This document shows positions 30,950 to 43,616 of a DNA stretch of 64,000 bases, piece after piece; positions within the stretch are counted from its first letter, which is position 1, and each line of letters begins with the position of its first letter. The notes beneath the pieces were generated by a model. That model was not told the origin of the DNA. It made no database searches and saw only the letters and a list, made by a program, of their open reading frames with translations. The position numbers and the translations under genes were made by a program. The DNA comes from Erythrobasidium yunnanense (taxonomy: Eukaryota; Basidiomycota; Cystobasidiomycetes; Erythrobasidiales; Erythrobasidiaceae), in assembly GCA_001600175.1 (NCBI GenBank), contig BCJC01000007.1, forward strand, positions 558,001-622,000, written 5' to 3'.

Positions 30950-33900
30950 TTAGTTTACATCTGTTGAATCCTCCTCCTCTTGAGGTATATTGATCGAAGT
31001 CCTGCGCGATCTAGAGCCTGTCTTCTTTGGTATATCTTTCTGGTTGTTGCGAGCACGATTGCGTCTGTGCAGCAGACTATGTCAGTCAAGCACAAACGTC
31101 AGGGAAGGGGAGGGGCTCACTTCTTAATTACGCCGTTATGTAGGTTTGCTGGTCTGTCTGAGCCATGTAGCTTGCGGAAAAGCTGGCACGCATTGCAGAG
31201 CGGCTGCCCATGCTCGTCGCGCCTCCATAGCGGTGTAGTCTGCAGGGTATCGGTCAGCTTCCTATACCCGACAGGGAGAGGATGCGAACTCACGGTAGTC
31301 TTACAATTTACACATGTAATGCTAGTGCCATCCGGGTTCACACTAGGTGCCAAAGTAGCAGTGTTGGATGCATCGGCAGCCGTGCTATGCGAGCGAGAAT
31401 GAGTCTTCTTATTTGTTGACTGGGTGTTGGGGGCAGCTGAAGCTGCGGGTCTGTTCTTGGTTTTCGCTTCGGAGGTAGATGTGCCATTGAGGGCTGGTTC
31501 AGATGCTGCAGCGGCGGTAGAGGTGTCTTGAACCGTGGGCGCCGGCGACTTGACCAGCTCAGCTTCCGGCATAGGCACCGAGGGAAGCGACGCAGGCATC
31601 TGCATTGATTGTAGCCATACCATCTGCTGCTCGTGATTGAAGGCGGCTTGTGCCATCGACGCATCGGCGAGAGCTTGCGAGGGATTGCCAAGCATGCCTT
31701 GCGCGAAAACATCGTAAGGATTGCTTGAAGTAGGCATGAAATTGGGCATAGTCGAAGATGCGGCGGCGGCTGCCACCGCCATCATATTGGGATCCATGTA
31801 GGGCGAGTAAGGCAATACTGGCTGCTGTGAGGCGGCATTTTGCATCGAAGCCTGAGCCTGTACATACTGCAGCCGGCGGAAAGCTTCTACCGCGGCGGCC
31901 TGCGAAGAAGCCGCATAGGGGTTGTTCATGGCGTGGAGGACCTCTGCAGAGCTCGGCACTGGCATTTGAGGACTTGCAGTGTTGTAGAAGCTCGTGAAGT
32001 CGAAGGGCGTACTGGCGAAGGAGGCTGCAGGCGTTCCCGGAGTAGATTGAGCTACTGTGTTGCGACTTTGCAAAGTCTGCTGTTGAGCTGGAGCAGCGGC
32101 CTTCGCATTGTTCTTACCCTCGGTCGCCTTGGACTGGGAGGATTGACTCTTCTTCTGCAACGCCGCAGGATAGCTGGCATCGAAGCTAGTCTTGCGTACA
32201 AGCTTGGGCAGGAAGCCATAGTCTGCATGCTGGTTGACCTTCAGATCTTGCTCCCTGAAAATACCCGGAACGCTTCCAGCATGTCTTTGAGCTGGAAGAT
32301 CCAGCACAGATGTACTGTAGTCTAGAGACTTGAGGTATGCCTCAACACTAGCAGAGATGCTGTCCCGAGATTCGTTGACGAAGGTAGACTGCGGCATCGG
32401 CGGTAGTGTCGGATTGTCCTCGAATGGCAGAGACAGTGATGTTGCAGCCGACGTATACGATCGAGCAAGTGCATTGTCCACTCCGTTAAGCAAGGGCTGC
32501 CATGCGTTATACGAAATAGGCACAGAGCCCGATGAAACAGGATTTTGAGATGTTGCCAGACTCGCGGTATTGTTCGCGGTCAAGGCTGTTGCCTGAGCAA
32601 AGAGATCGGTATCGAAGGTCAAAGGAGCGGAGGCTGGGCCGGCAAAGGCGTTCCCGACTTGCGGAGCAGGACTTGTCATGGTCATGGCAGCATGTTGTGC
32701 CATGAAGCTCTTGAGCGTCTCCTCTAGTGATTCTGACTGTCCATTGCTGGTATCCTTTCCAGAAGAAACAGTGCCCCTTGCAGCAGTATTTGTCGCTTCA
32801 GGAGGAGCAGGCTGGCCCAGGTCGCCTTGGTAAGGGTGATCTTGGGAGGTGAACTCTGCATGTAGAGGCGAGACAAAGGTAGAAGGGCTTGCGGGTATGC
32901 TGATGCGCATGTTGGGCGCGCGCGATCGCGATCGTGATGCTCCTCTCCAGTCCATTGCCATTACACTTGAAGGCCGCGACCGAGAACGACTTGCTTGCCG
33001 CCAATCCATGAAGTCATCAACGGCAGGTCTAGGTGCTCATTAGCGTGCATCTCTTGGGTCGATATCTGCGACTTACGGTTCGTTCGGCGACGCAGACTGA
33101 GAAGGCCCTCTCCCTTTTCTCCCTCTGCCGTCTTCTTCGACTGCAAAGCGGGCAGTCTGTGAAGACTGGGAGGCGGCAGCACGCTTCGCTTCCGACTCTA
33201 GCCGAGCCTGCTCTTCTGCTGCGGCGGAGAAGTCTTCTGCTGCTGCCTTCTCCGCCGCAGCCTGCTTCTCTTTCTGCTTATTCACTCTCAGACTCATCAT
33301 CCGCCAAGTTAGATTCTCCATACGAGCGCCTGACGGCAGTCCAGCTTTAGCTTTGTTGACCATCCTCCATAATTGCGTCGCCAAAGGATCGTTGGCCGCA
33401 AGCGCTTCTGGCGATTGGTCCTCGAGATCAGGCCAGCTAGTAAGGGCTTCGGGGGCGAGAGATGTTTCTCGAGTGAAGGGGCGGCCTTGTGCACCGCGCC
33501 CGATTTGTAGAGCCTGGGCTGAAGGCTGGCTGGAGGAAGCTGTGCCGATTTGCCCTGGCACAGTCCGCGAAGGGGAAGTAGGTGACAAGATATCTGGTTG
33601 TTGAGACAAGACGGATGAGATGACTGGCTGGCTCGACTGTTGCTGCTGTGATGCCCAGTTGAACCATTTGGGGCCAAGCCCAGCCATTGCAGCCGCTTTA
33701 TCCACGTCCACTGCATCATTGTTGCTTGCCGAAGCTATCAAAGAGTTGATTGGCGAAGCTAGTAGTGTCAGATCGGACGCATTGGCGCCATCGCTGGGTG
33801 TATTGGCGGAAGAGCTCCCACGATGAGAGGGCGAGGTTGTGGATGAAGTCGGTATGGCGAATGAAGGGAAACTTTCGATCGCGGGAGAGATAGGTGAGGC

Positions 33901-35049
33901 GAAAGCTGAGGCCGGATCCCTGTAGAGATCGCTAGGCGAAGATGCTGACGATTGAGTCTGATTGAAGATCGATTGTTGAAGCAAGGAACCGGCCTGATTC
34001 ACATTCTTCTGCTCGGAAAGTGATGCAAAGCTAAGCGCAGTGCTGCTTGATGTCGACTTTCGCTTGGATGCCTTCCTGCTCAACGAGCCGTGACTACCCG
34101 AGCCATTGGCGAAACTGCTCGAAGTCGATGTTTCCGGCCTGGCGTATGGTTTCGAGGGATAGGATGACGCTATAGATGATATGATGGGCACCTTCTCGGA
34201 GATACAGCCCAACGCAGCCCAGCCTGAGGCTGCTCCGCCAGGCGATGTGCCGGCAGGGAAAGCAACATTGCTCGATTGCCTCGACCGCGCTGGTCTATGT
34301 GCAGCAGATGTCGGACCAGAGCTTGGAGGTATTAGGTTCTCGCTGAAAGCGGAATTGAAGCTTTGCGAAGCGAGCGTCGATTGTTGGGAAGAGGGAGCTG
34401 ACCAGTCGGCAGCTGTGGGCATCGATGCGGCGAGTAGACTTCCTCGTCTACTGCTTGAACTCGATCCAGTCCCCGAGTTTGTTGCTCCAACTGGAGTATG
34501 CGAACCACTAGCCGATGGGTCATGCGTGAAATCGTAGTCGAAGCTGAGGTTGAAGGGCTGCGACACCGGCACCGACCCCGATGTCTTGTCTACATGTCCA
34601 TAAGCGGATGCAGTCTGATTGCTGACTTGCGGTCTTGACTGGTTGAACATGACTTGCTCTTTCAAGCTCGTTGCTCTTTCAGTCCGCCAAGAACCATGGG
34701 AGCCAGTGTATGACGTCGAGGCAATACTAGATGCTGCAGTAGAAGGTGTCGAGTTGGTCGTCGTCGTTGACGCTCTGTACGATGAATCGCTACCCGTTTC
34801 TGGAGGAGATGGGCTGATGGATCCGGTCGGGAGATTGAAGTGGAGCAGCGCATTTGGCCAATTCTTCGCAGAGTGCATCTGAGGATGTCCATACGCAGGC
34901 ATTTGCTGTGGGAAATTCATGTTGAATCCAGCATTGTTGCTGCTACTTTGCCCAGCTTTCGGGAAGCTCGCAGCATTCGCAGAACCATCTTCGTCGTCCA
35001 AGTCGACCAGGTAGGATGAGAAGTCGAGCTCGTCGTCGTTGAGCGCCAT
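30950..35049 (-). CDS. areA: GATA-type nitrogen regulator, AreA/Nit2-like
   Basis: Transcription factor expected to activate use of secondary nitrogen sources. Four exons (35049-33077, 33028-31294, 31239-31121, 31064-30950), 1313 residues. The conserved N-terminal block of AreA/Gln3 proteins is present near residues 560-600: [20 protein letters not shown] and [14 protein letters not shown]. The GATA finger is CX2CX17CX2C, made across an intron: [15 protein letters not shown], then [16 protein letters not shown], followed by the basic tail [13 protein letters not shown]. The rest is long, low-complexity Ser/Ala/Gln/Pro sequence usual for such activators. An odd point is [12 protein letters not shown], where nearly all GATA factors have Gly after CNAC; the cysteines themselves are intact. 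Two RS-rich repeats ([14 protein letters not shown] and [13 protein letters not shown]) open exon 2. Confidence 0.9.
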
Positions 35050-35625
35050 CGCTTGCGACTGCGATCCCTTCCTTGCTTCGCTGGCCTTCCCAAGCGAAGT
35101 CGCTACTTCTGGCGTCGCAGCTTTCGCCTGTCTTCACCAGGCTCGAATGGCCGCTTCCTTTGCGCTATACGATCCCTTTGTCACCTCCTGATGCTTGTAA
35201 ACCAATCTCTTGGATATCCAGAAATCCTAAAAATCCAGCTTCAAGTCCGACTTGGGGGGAGCCGCCTATTTTGGGGAGAAGGCCCGCAAGAATCTGGCGA
35301 GGATGCTGAAGGTCAAAAGAAGTTACGCTCAACGCGTATGTATTCGATAGTCAGTGAGGAAGCTTCCTTCACGAGCACGAGAGATGAACAGACAAGTCAA
35401 AATCCTGGCCCTGAGAATTCCGAGCCTAGGGTTCTGTTCGGCGAATTGGCTTTGACAAAGATGGACCGGCGCAGAGCTTTGCTTCGCACGTCAGATATGC
35501 TGGTGCATGCATTGCCCGGAACAGGAAGATCCAGTGACGCCAGCATCTCATATGAAGTTTGCACGACTGCATTAGTCGGCTGTACTATGTACAACAACAA
35601 ACCGCTTCTCTGTAATAACGTGCAC
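35050..35625. other. Promoter / 5' region of the AreA-like gene and 3' side of the sphingoid kinase
   Basis: An open plus-strand frame of about 200 codons covers this stretch but shows no recognisable protein, starts without a convincing ATG and lies antisense to the leader. It is not called. A few GATA-core sites occur (for example near 35350), which would fit autoregulation but are too common to prove it. Confidence 0.4.
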
Positions 35626-37765
35626 TTAGCTGTTGAGCCATTGTGGAGGAAGATACCAATCTTCTTGTAGAGAGAAGACGCGCCCTATGCCAGCATGGGG
35701 CTCTACTTGGAAAGGCTCGAACGGCGTATGCTCGCCGTCGATGGAGACTGCCAGTGAATATTAGCTCTTACTATCGTACGATGAGCTGTTCCGCGAGGAA
35801 GCCTACTGAAATGGGGAAAGCGTCCTTTGCTAGGCTTGGGCACCAAGCGATACTGCGCAAGATCGTCAACTACCGAGAACTAGAACTGTACTGTGCGCTT
35901 ACCGCTTCCACTTTGTAATACTCCATCTTGGCATGGTCGTAATGCTTGCCAGTCTCCGTACCGTCTATAGCCTGTTGTAAGTATTGTCAGTACACAGAAC
36001 ACATCGTCTGCGATCAATAGAGACGTTGAACTTACAGTCAACAGCGTAGAAGAGCTCACTACTGGCAAGATGCTCATGACTATATCGCCATCTGAATTTG
36101 CGATAGGAAACTGTAGTAGCGAGTCCGCTAGCCAAGGTATCGTGCCCGCGTACATGAAGCATATAGGTGCGTTCACTGTGGTCCAGCCAGAGGCCTTGCT
36201 ATGGAGTGGGGGACTGGGATCTGGACTTGCCGGAAGTGGATCGGCTATTGTGCCGAAGCGCAAGCCTGGCATTTCGTGCGAAGTTATCGCATCGGCTTCG
36301 GCTTGAGATTTAGAATCAGTCGAACTACCTACGAGGGTGGTAGCTGTGGGTGTCTTGGTCAGGCTGATTGAGGGAACTGCCTTTCTCTGATCCAAAACGG
36401 CCTGCTTCATGACATGCTTGTCGGCTTCCACGATGCGCATGCTGATCTCGCATTCGTAATGTGGGCCAGCAAGTGCTCGTTGGATGAAGCCAACGATGAA
36501 GCGCTGTCCTCCCATCCACCTAATGGCAAACTGTTTAGACCGTACTCAGGAAGCATCTTAGCGAAACCGGCTTACCTTAGGTGCTCAGTGCCGAGATCTA
36601 CATCGGCCATTAGACCATACGCTTGAGAGCAAAAGGAGTAGAAGCGCTTGTCTTGCTGCGTGATAGAGCAAATGTCGATTTTCTTGGGGTTTCCTGCTCA
36701 ACAAATTAGTCAGTCGTGCGTTCGCACTCGCCCCGCAAGGCCTTACCTTTGATGATAGTAAGAGCGGCATATCCTTGGTTTGTACCGAGCTTGGGACCGT
36801 TGAGCGAGCATGACATGGCGTTACCGGAGCCTGGCATATCCAACGATTAGCTCACTCTGTTTTGCAACCTGCCAAGCTACTCACCTCCTGGAATTACGCC
36901 TATTGGACACTGTGATAGAGCCTTAAGCCCGTCTTTGCGACTGGCAAGCCCGTTGACAGCTTCATAAATCAAACCATCTCCGCTGAAGACGACCAGACCG
37001 TCGTAGCTATCCACGTCGAGCGCTTCAGCAATTTCTTTTCCGTGTCCGACTCGCTCAGTGACTGTTGTCAATTCTTGGTCAGAATAGCAAGGACGGTAGA
37101 TGACAGCACATACAGGTCACGTCCAAGTCGCATTGGGCTGATCTGAAGATGGGCTCCATATGTTTCGTCCACTGACTGCGTGTCTTCCCTGGGCCAGAGA
37201 AAGGATTGACGAGTACTCTTAACCGCTTGTGCCGTTGCGACCCAGCTACGTGGACGATAAAGTCAGCGGAGGCATGTATTGTAGCATCGGCAATACCCAC
37301 AATATGCGTTGCGCATCAAAGTCTCAACCCATTCCTCTGCTGCACTTGCTCTGTCCGCTTCTATACTGCCGGATATCGTCACGACGCCTTCGTGACCTTT
37401 CAAAGCCAAGACCTTGATATCGACGATGAACAGTCCAGCAGCTTCGCGGAGTTCTGCATGAAGGACATTGAGGTATGGGAACTTCTTGTGCGCAGGCTCG
37501 GGAGCTGTCGAAGAAGAGGGTCAGCTTGGTCGCGACTAGCTTCGCATTCTTCTACATCCAGCACACCTTGACAGAGCAGGGTAGACTTCCAGGAGCGAGG
37601 AGCTGTTAGTACAGAATGGAAGCGTCAGAGGTAGGGCGCAGAACTGAGAGGATCAAGCGGACTCGTGTCTATCGAAATAACGTGAAGTTCGTCTGCAGTA
37701 AGGGCCAAGTTGGTAGCACGCTGGGTAGTGCTCAGAGTGATCAACAGCTCGCTGGCGTCGTCCAT
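35626..37765 (-). CDS. LCB4: Sphingoid long-chain base kinase (DAG-kinase catalytic fold)
   Basis: Phosphorylates sphingoid bases such as phytosphingosine. The gene reads on the minus strand from ATG 37765 through exons 37765-37645, 37602-37567, 37504-37301, 37245-37114, 37061-36885 and further exons to the stop at 35626-35628. The N-terminal domain reads FPYLNVLHAELREAAGLF. The catalytic domain holds the nucleotide-binding LRVLVNPFSGPGKT, the substrate loop TERVGHGKEIAEALD, the SGDGLIYEAVNGL motif, PIGVIPGGSGNAMSCSL and QAYGLMADVDLGTE. The C-terminal strands include VNAPICFMYAGTIPWLADS, TGKHYDHAKMEYYKVEAYRL and SIDGEHTPFEPFQVEPHAG, ending LPPQWLNS. Family order is complete. The first intron (37644-37603, 42 bases, GTTCTG donor) is the least certain. 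Confidence 0.88.
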
Positions 37766-38009
37766 CACCTCCATGATGGCGATCAGGCTCCGGCAAACAG
37801 TCGAGCTCGAAGTCACGCTTTCTTGCCTGCAGCTAGGAGAACCAACAGGTGATCTACAAGAAGGTTGGCTATAAGCGCTCTATGTATAACGATATTCTCT
37901 GAGTGGGGAGAGCGTCTAGATATGATCTATATAACGCAGATACGAGCCTTCAAAGCCTACTTGTTGTGTACGACCAGCAACTCAACGAGGAGATCCAGCT
38001 TTAATACGT

Positions 38010-39277
38010 CTATTGTATGGGAAAGGAGTCTATGAAGGGTGTTCCAGTATACGGGATCAAAGCCATCGAGGAAGTCGCGAGGCTGTTATCGGTGGAGGGG
38101 AAAGCGTACTCCAAGACTGGAGGCAGGCTCTCCAAGCTGCTTTCTAGTGTGCTGACCGATGAAACCTCTGACATGACGGTGTCTGAGCTGAATGTGCGTT
38201 CTGCGATGGAGGGCACGAAGTCCGATACTCGGAAAGTAGGTTTGAAGTCCTCCATAAGAGGGGCATCAGCTTCGTACTTGATCTCCTTCTTGATGTGCGG
38301 CATCGGAGGCAGCTTGTCCGCGAGCATGCTCCTCCTGCGAGAAGCCCGCTCGCGACGCACGCTACTGATATTCTTCTTTGTTTTGTCATTGTGATTGGGT
38401 CCACGGACATCCATATGCCTTTTCAGCGCATCCTTCCGGACAAATTGTTTGGAGCACAGTGTGCAAGGGAAAGAGCGTTCTAAAGTCACATTAGTTTGAA
38501 GCATCTGATCGGATTAGAGGTGTCACCCACCTTCGGCATGGATGGCAGCGTGCCGTTTCAGATCGTGCGCCCTTGTGAAGCTTTGCGAGCATCTTTCACA
38601 TGCATGCTTCCGTCTTTGACCGTGACTCGGCTTCATTTGCGAGACTTTGACCCGTGCATAATTCGCGGTCTGGAAAGACGACGCCCGCCTTGGTGTAAGA
38701 ACTGATTGAAAGACATTGCTCGCAACCACAGCTTCCTGAGCCTCAGGTGCACCAGGAATAGCTCCGAGCTTGAAGTCTTGGATTTCTGCAGTCGCAGCTG
38801 CTGTCGGGGCTCCATTCGGGAAACGGTATGCACCCAGAGCGTCTGAGGGAGTTGTTTCAGGAGACGGAGGTGTGCTGGTCTCCGACTCATCCGCCAACTC
38901 AAATCTCTCTGAGTCCTGCATTGACAGGTCGTCAACCAATTCCGATCGCGGGGAGAAGAAGGTGGCAGAAGTCACGGTCGGAGCGGAAGAGAATGCGAAC
39001 GGCAGGAACGCCGTTGTCATTGGGTGCTGAACGAAGCTTGAGTCAATGAAAGGCGACGGGACCTGCACGAGCGTAGGAGAGAATGCCATGAACGAAGTTG
39101 CAGGCGTGATGAAGTAGCCAGGTGAGCAAGGCATGAAGCTTTGCATCGGAGTTTGCGCATATCCATCAGGCACTGCACAGCTGGTCAGTCTCTCTCTTGC
39201 TGAACTATATTGGGACGAGAGCGCTCACGCATAAAGATGCTACTGCGCTTTGGCATGGTAAAGCGCGATGTAAACAT
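38010..39277 (-). CDS. C2H2 zinc-finger transcription factor
   Basis: Exons 39277-39229, 39172-38531 and 38479-38010, 386 residues. Two adjacent C2H2 fingers lie in the C-terminal half and are split by the second intron: CERCSQSFTRAHDLKRHAAI with HAEERSFP as the linker, then CTLCSKQFVRKDALKRHMDV. The second finger has a slightly lengthened ending (RGPNH). The N-terminal half is rich in Pro, Phe, Ser and Thr (for example SFMPCSPGYFITPATSFMAF), which suits an activation domain. Paired fingers of this kind are common in fungal regulators (Msn2/CRZ1/ADR1-like), but nothing fixes a target. The region downstream of the fingers is basic, then acidic/Ser rich. Confidence 0.82.
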
Positions 39278-39915
39278 CACAGGAAAGCGGTGAGGTAAAG
39301 GAGTCGCGGTAGAGCTCGATGACTCGCAGAAGTAGTGTAATGAAAGCAGGTACGAAAGGAAGCAAGAGATGATAGAGTCGAAGTTCTTGAGCGAAGAAAC
39401 TTGTAAAAAAATATCATCACGCGTTTGTCTAGCCGACAGCGGGGTTGCGAGAAAGTTTGTTCGCCTCATCACTGGAAAGGGTGTTCGGGAGGCGTTTTCT
39501 TCTTCTTGTCCTCGTAAAAATGGCGGATATGACGACCTCAACGCCTCGAAATGGATGAGACTGTGGCGTAAAGTCTAAAAGGAACCTCGCGTGTCTTCTG
39601 AGGCGTTCTTCAGGCGTGAAAAATAGTCGGAGGGCCAACGACAGAGACGCTTAAGTGCGGGATGAATGTCCCTGTATGACCGGCCAACAGTGAGGCGTAG
39701 GCTAGAAGAGCGGCCTGAGCGTACGGCTGAGACCATCTCAGGCAGAAGAGGCGCTGAATCGACCTGAATCGAAGACAACGTGCTTCGAATGTTGGACGCA
39801 ATGCACGCGCCCCCGGAGACCAAGTGACCCAATAGACTATCCGCCCCTTGACACTTTGTTTGGTCCAGCCGAGCAAGGTCCGCCTTGAAGTCTTCGACCT
39901 TTTTCTTGGTGGTTG
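39278..39915. other. Intergenic: promoter side of the C2H2 gene and 3' side of the FIST-like gene
   Basis: No gene is supported. The first 300 bases are the presumed leader of the C2H2 gene and contain AC- and AG-rich stretches. Confidence 0.4.
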
Positions 39916-41423
39916 CTAAAGCGCCATCCTCGCGCAGCTTCCCGCTACGCTGCAGATCCAGCTGTTCTGCTTTGGTCTGCCTACAATGTACCCGTGTTCG
40001 CTGTAGCCAGTAAAGCGGGGTTGCGGACCAATTGTTGCAGTTGCAGCAGAAGCCTCAGAGAATAGCAAGGAGCTGGCTTCTTCATTGCTTGTCGTTCTTT
40101 CTTGCTCCACACTCTTTGTTAAGTCGTGGAAGAATTGGACGTATTGCCCAGGTCTAATGTTAGCTTCGGTGTCCAGCGAAAGAGCGCCTCGCGAGGGATC
40201 GCCTGCGAGAATCGGTCGAACAGAGATCATGTCTTTGAGTGATGCTTGTACCTGAGACATCATCGCGGGTACGAGTGAAAAGAGAGAAGGGGACAGGTTA
40301 GACCGGTGAACGCGAGTGATCGGGTGAATCGGTGAAGACTCTGCTCACCTTGCCTTCTGGCAAAATACCTAGGTAGAAGCCTTGCTCTTTGTCAATGACA
40401 GTAGAGATGCCTTGCTGTATGCGCTCTAGCAGAAGCTTGGTCGCATTCGTCGAAGCCAATTCGAGAATAATGTTGCCTTTAGAGCTGAGGGAGGCCGGTA
40501 AGCCTTTGTATGCGGAGTAGCTTGACCATGTACTCACACAGTCACTTCCAGTGGGCCTCCTAGAGGCTTCAGACCACCGTAGTCGATCTCTATGGACCGG
40601 CTCGCTGCCGGACGGCGACAGACTGCGACTCCGACAGCGCCAGAAGAATAGATCTCCGAGCCATACATCATGGTGTACGGCCTCCCAGTCACGAAAGGTG
40701 TAGATGACGCTAGGAGACCCAGCTAAACGCAATGTTAGTCCATGCACTCCATCGAATATCGGTTCAGCCTTACCTTCTCAGCGTGGGGAATATTGCTATC
40801 CAAGCTCTTCATGAGACCTTGAGCTTGCTGATCAGAGAAGTATAGTATCTGCGAAATCATTGAAGGGCTGGACAAGCGTCAGCTTGGCTTTGACGGCACT
40901 CTTGACAGACTGACTCCAGATTCTCCAGCTCATGGGGTAGTCCCTCTGCCACGATACTATCTGCTCCCGCCCACTCTGCATCGTAGACTTTCTTCTCCAT
41001 CCGCGACACCTCCCGTCCAAGCGAAATCTTGGGTACGCCTGTGATCTCTGATCGGAAGGGAACAACCAGCTCGAGGCGGGCGTCTGAAGATTTGTGAATA
41101 GCATAGGAAAGAGAATACGGGCCAGAACCGTCCTCATGCCCATAAGCTAGGCACCCTATGGCTTTTGAAGGAAAGTCTTGGAAGTGCTTGACGAGCTTTG
41201 AGAGGGAGCTCTGCGGTACATTTCGGGACACAGTGAACATAGCTATGTTGCTATCCTGCGCGTCTTGCGATGAAGGTAGAGCTTCGAGCAGATCTTCGTG
41301 CTTTTCTGTAACGATAGTCCTTGTTGTCCATATCGAGCGAGAATACGAATTGGGTCTACGTCTACATCTAGGGGCATTGACTGCTATTCTTGACGCATTG
41401 AAAAGCCGAGGTATCCGGAACAT
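39916..41423 (-). CDS. Mitochondrial FIST-domain-like protein
   Basis: Exons 41423-40911, 40848-40774, 40722-40538, 40484-40349 and 40251-39916, 414 residues. The first 40 residues are a strong mitochondrial presequence (MFRIPRLFNASRIAVNAPRC, then RRRPNSYSRSIW). The body shows the order I associate with FIST proteins: IAMFTVSRNVPQSSL, GCLAYGHEDGSGPYSLSYAI, LGLLASSTPFVTGRPY, the strand IYSSGAVGVAVCRR and IDYGGLKPLGGPLEVT. The C-terminal part reads IRPGQYVQFFHDLTKS, GYSEHGYIVGRPKQNSWICS and VAGSCARMAL. FIST domains are found in bacterial sensor proteins and in uncharacterised fungal mitochondrial proteins. The assignment is by pattern only and should be treated as tentative; the gene model itself is well supported by phase. 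Confidence 0.6.
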
Positions 41424-41656
41424 ATCAGGCGCTTGAGTAGGAAACGGCTGTTTCGTTCAAGGCGATTGCAAGACCCGCTTGAAGATGGCTATAAACCTCA
41501 GAAACAGCGAGCAATAACCGCAAGATGAATGCAGAAGACGAGCTTGAAGGTGCCAGCTGGCGAGGAGGGCGAAGTGGTGTTGGCGTAAATCAAGCATCTT
41601 TCCTGGACTTTTCGAACGGTTTCTGAGCTTCGCCGTGGGCATAATAGGTCCATTCT

Positions 41657-43262
41657 ATGCCTAAAGTCTCGTACTTCTTCCCCAAAGATGTTGGCGAATA
41701 CCACTTTGGCGTACGTCTGGCCGGCCATCATGCGAAGATTCCGGCCTCTATACTGACAGGGCTTGCGTATGATTAGGAAAGACATCCAATGAAGCCTCAG
41801 CGACTAACACTGACCAATCATTTGGTGCTGGGATATGGCTTGCACACATACATGGACGTTTACCAGCCGAGGATGGCCAGCAAGGAAGAGCTGCAGTCCT
41901 TTCACGACGAGGACTACATCGAGTTCTTATCAAAGTGGGTACACAGGGTCAGTCCTCGAGCCCCCTGCTGATCTCGATATACAGGGTCACGCCGCAGAAC
42001 GCCTCGCAGTTTACCCATGTCCTCTCGAAATTCAATATTGGCGATGACTGTCCCGTCTTTGATGGCATGTACGACTACTTCAGACAGTATGCTGGAGCGT
42101 CCGTGGCAGCAGGCAAGAAGCTCGCTTCTGGTCATACAGACATCGCCATAAACTGGACTGGAGGCCTGCATCATGCTAAGAAGTTCGAAGCAAGCGGGTT
42201 CTGCTACATCAACGATATAGTACTCTCGATCTTGGAGCTTTTGCGGTGTGTAAACGAACTTCTGACAAGAATCGTAGCTGATCCAATACCTGTAGCGTAC
42301 ATCCGCGAGTTCTTTACATCGATATCGACATACATCACGGCGATGGCGTTCAGGAAGCGTTCTACAACTCCAATCGAGTTCTCACAGTCTCCTTCCACAA
42401 GTATGCCGATACCTTCTTTCCTGGCACTGGGCATATCGACGAAGTCGGCAACCAGCTTGGCAAATACTTCAGCTTGAACATACCTCTTCAGGACGGCATC
42501 GATAACGAATCCTATGTATCCCTATTCAAGAGCATTATGGAGCCTACCATCTATACCTTCCGTCCTTCAGTCATCGTACTTCAATGCGGAGCCGATTCGT
42601 TGGGATGCGATAGGCTTGGTGCTTTCAACCTGTCTATAGCAGCACATGGAGAGTGTGTTCGTTTCATCAAAGCTTTCAACATCCCTCTGCTTGTGCTGGG
42701 TGGCGGTGGATATACAGTCAAGAACGTCGCTCGATGCTGGACCTACGAGACGGCTGTCTTGCTAGATGTACAACAGAGTCTTTCCGCTTATCTACCATCA
42801 ACAGCCTACGACTCGTTCTTCGCTCCAGACTACAAGTTGCATCCACCTATTTCTGGCCGGGTAGAGAACCAGAACACGAGAAAGGATCTTGAGCGAATCC
42901 GAGTTGGCATCCTCGAAAGACTACGTTTCATGCATGGTGCACCTAGTGTGGAGATGCAGCAGATTCCACCTGATCTCAGCGGATGGTTGGCGAAAGAAGA
43001 GGACGAAAGAGCGAGAGAAGAGAAAGAGGAACTCGATCGAGCGCAAGATAACGAGGTCGATGACAAGGCTGCTTCTCTTGCAGGTGCAGGAAACCAGAGT
43101 GCCGGTCAAGGTAGCACCAAAGGCGTGTCTAGAAGACCGTCTGGCCAGAGAGCAGGAAGAGGCGCCGCAGCTACTCCTGGTACTTCAGGTCGAGGAAACA
43201 GGAGGAAGCGTAGAAGCACTATATTATCCCAAGAACAGCAACAACAACCGACAGAGCCGTAA
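41657..43262 (+). CDS. HOS2: Class I histone deacetylase, Hos2 type
   Basis: Removes acetyl groups from histone tails, as the catalytic subunit of the Set3-like complex in yeast. Exons 41657-41710, 41777-41934, 41985-42245 and 42296-43262, 479 residues. The start [18 protein letters not shown] leads into [20 protein letters not shown]. The catalytic core is complete: [36 protein letters not shown] with the zinc-binding Asp and His, [40 protein letters not shown] and [20 protein letters not shown] with the active-site Tyr. The short N-terminus and MKPQRL(T) wording place it with Hos2/HDAC3 rather than Rpd3. The tail from about residue 390 is charged and then Gly/Arg rich ([15 protein letters not shown]). 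The acceptor before ERHPMKP was chosen because a stop lies just upstream in frame. Confidence 0.92.
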
Positions 43263-43616
43263 TCTCTGCATAGACACGTTACAGGGCGACAGCCTGCCGT
43301 AACCACTCGTACATTCCTCGCCCGGATGGTTACGCTGAAGAATGCGGAATGTATCTGAAACATTCTCACCTGCAGTTCTGGTCAGTAGTGCGGCTAGTCG
43401 CGCCTGAGCCAGACTCGCAATGTTGCTGAACAGACTGGCCCGGGCGGGCGCCGGGCCTTCAGACTTTGAGGTCAGGAGTACAAGAAGCATCGCAAATACT
43501 GCCTTCTACAATTCTCTTCTTCACTACTCAAAGTTTAATCATCAATCTTCTTCCGCTCCAATCACCACCGCACCATCTGCAGCCAATCTCACACTCTCTT
43601 ATTCAACCCTAGCACC
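43263..43616. other. Intergenic between HOS2 and the first chitin deacetylase gene
   Basis: No gene is supported. The last 100 bases are pyrimidine-rich leader sequence before the ATG at 43617. Confidence 0.4.

Noticed and set aside
35053-35670. Plus-strand open frame of about 205 codons upstream of AreA
   Set aside because: It has no ATG at its start, is antisense to the AreA leader and the end of the sphingoid kinase, and its composition does not resemble a protein domain.
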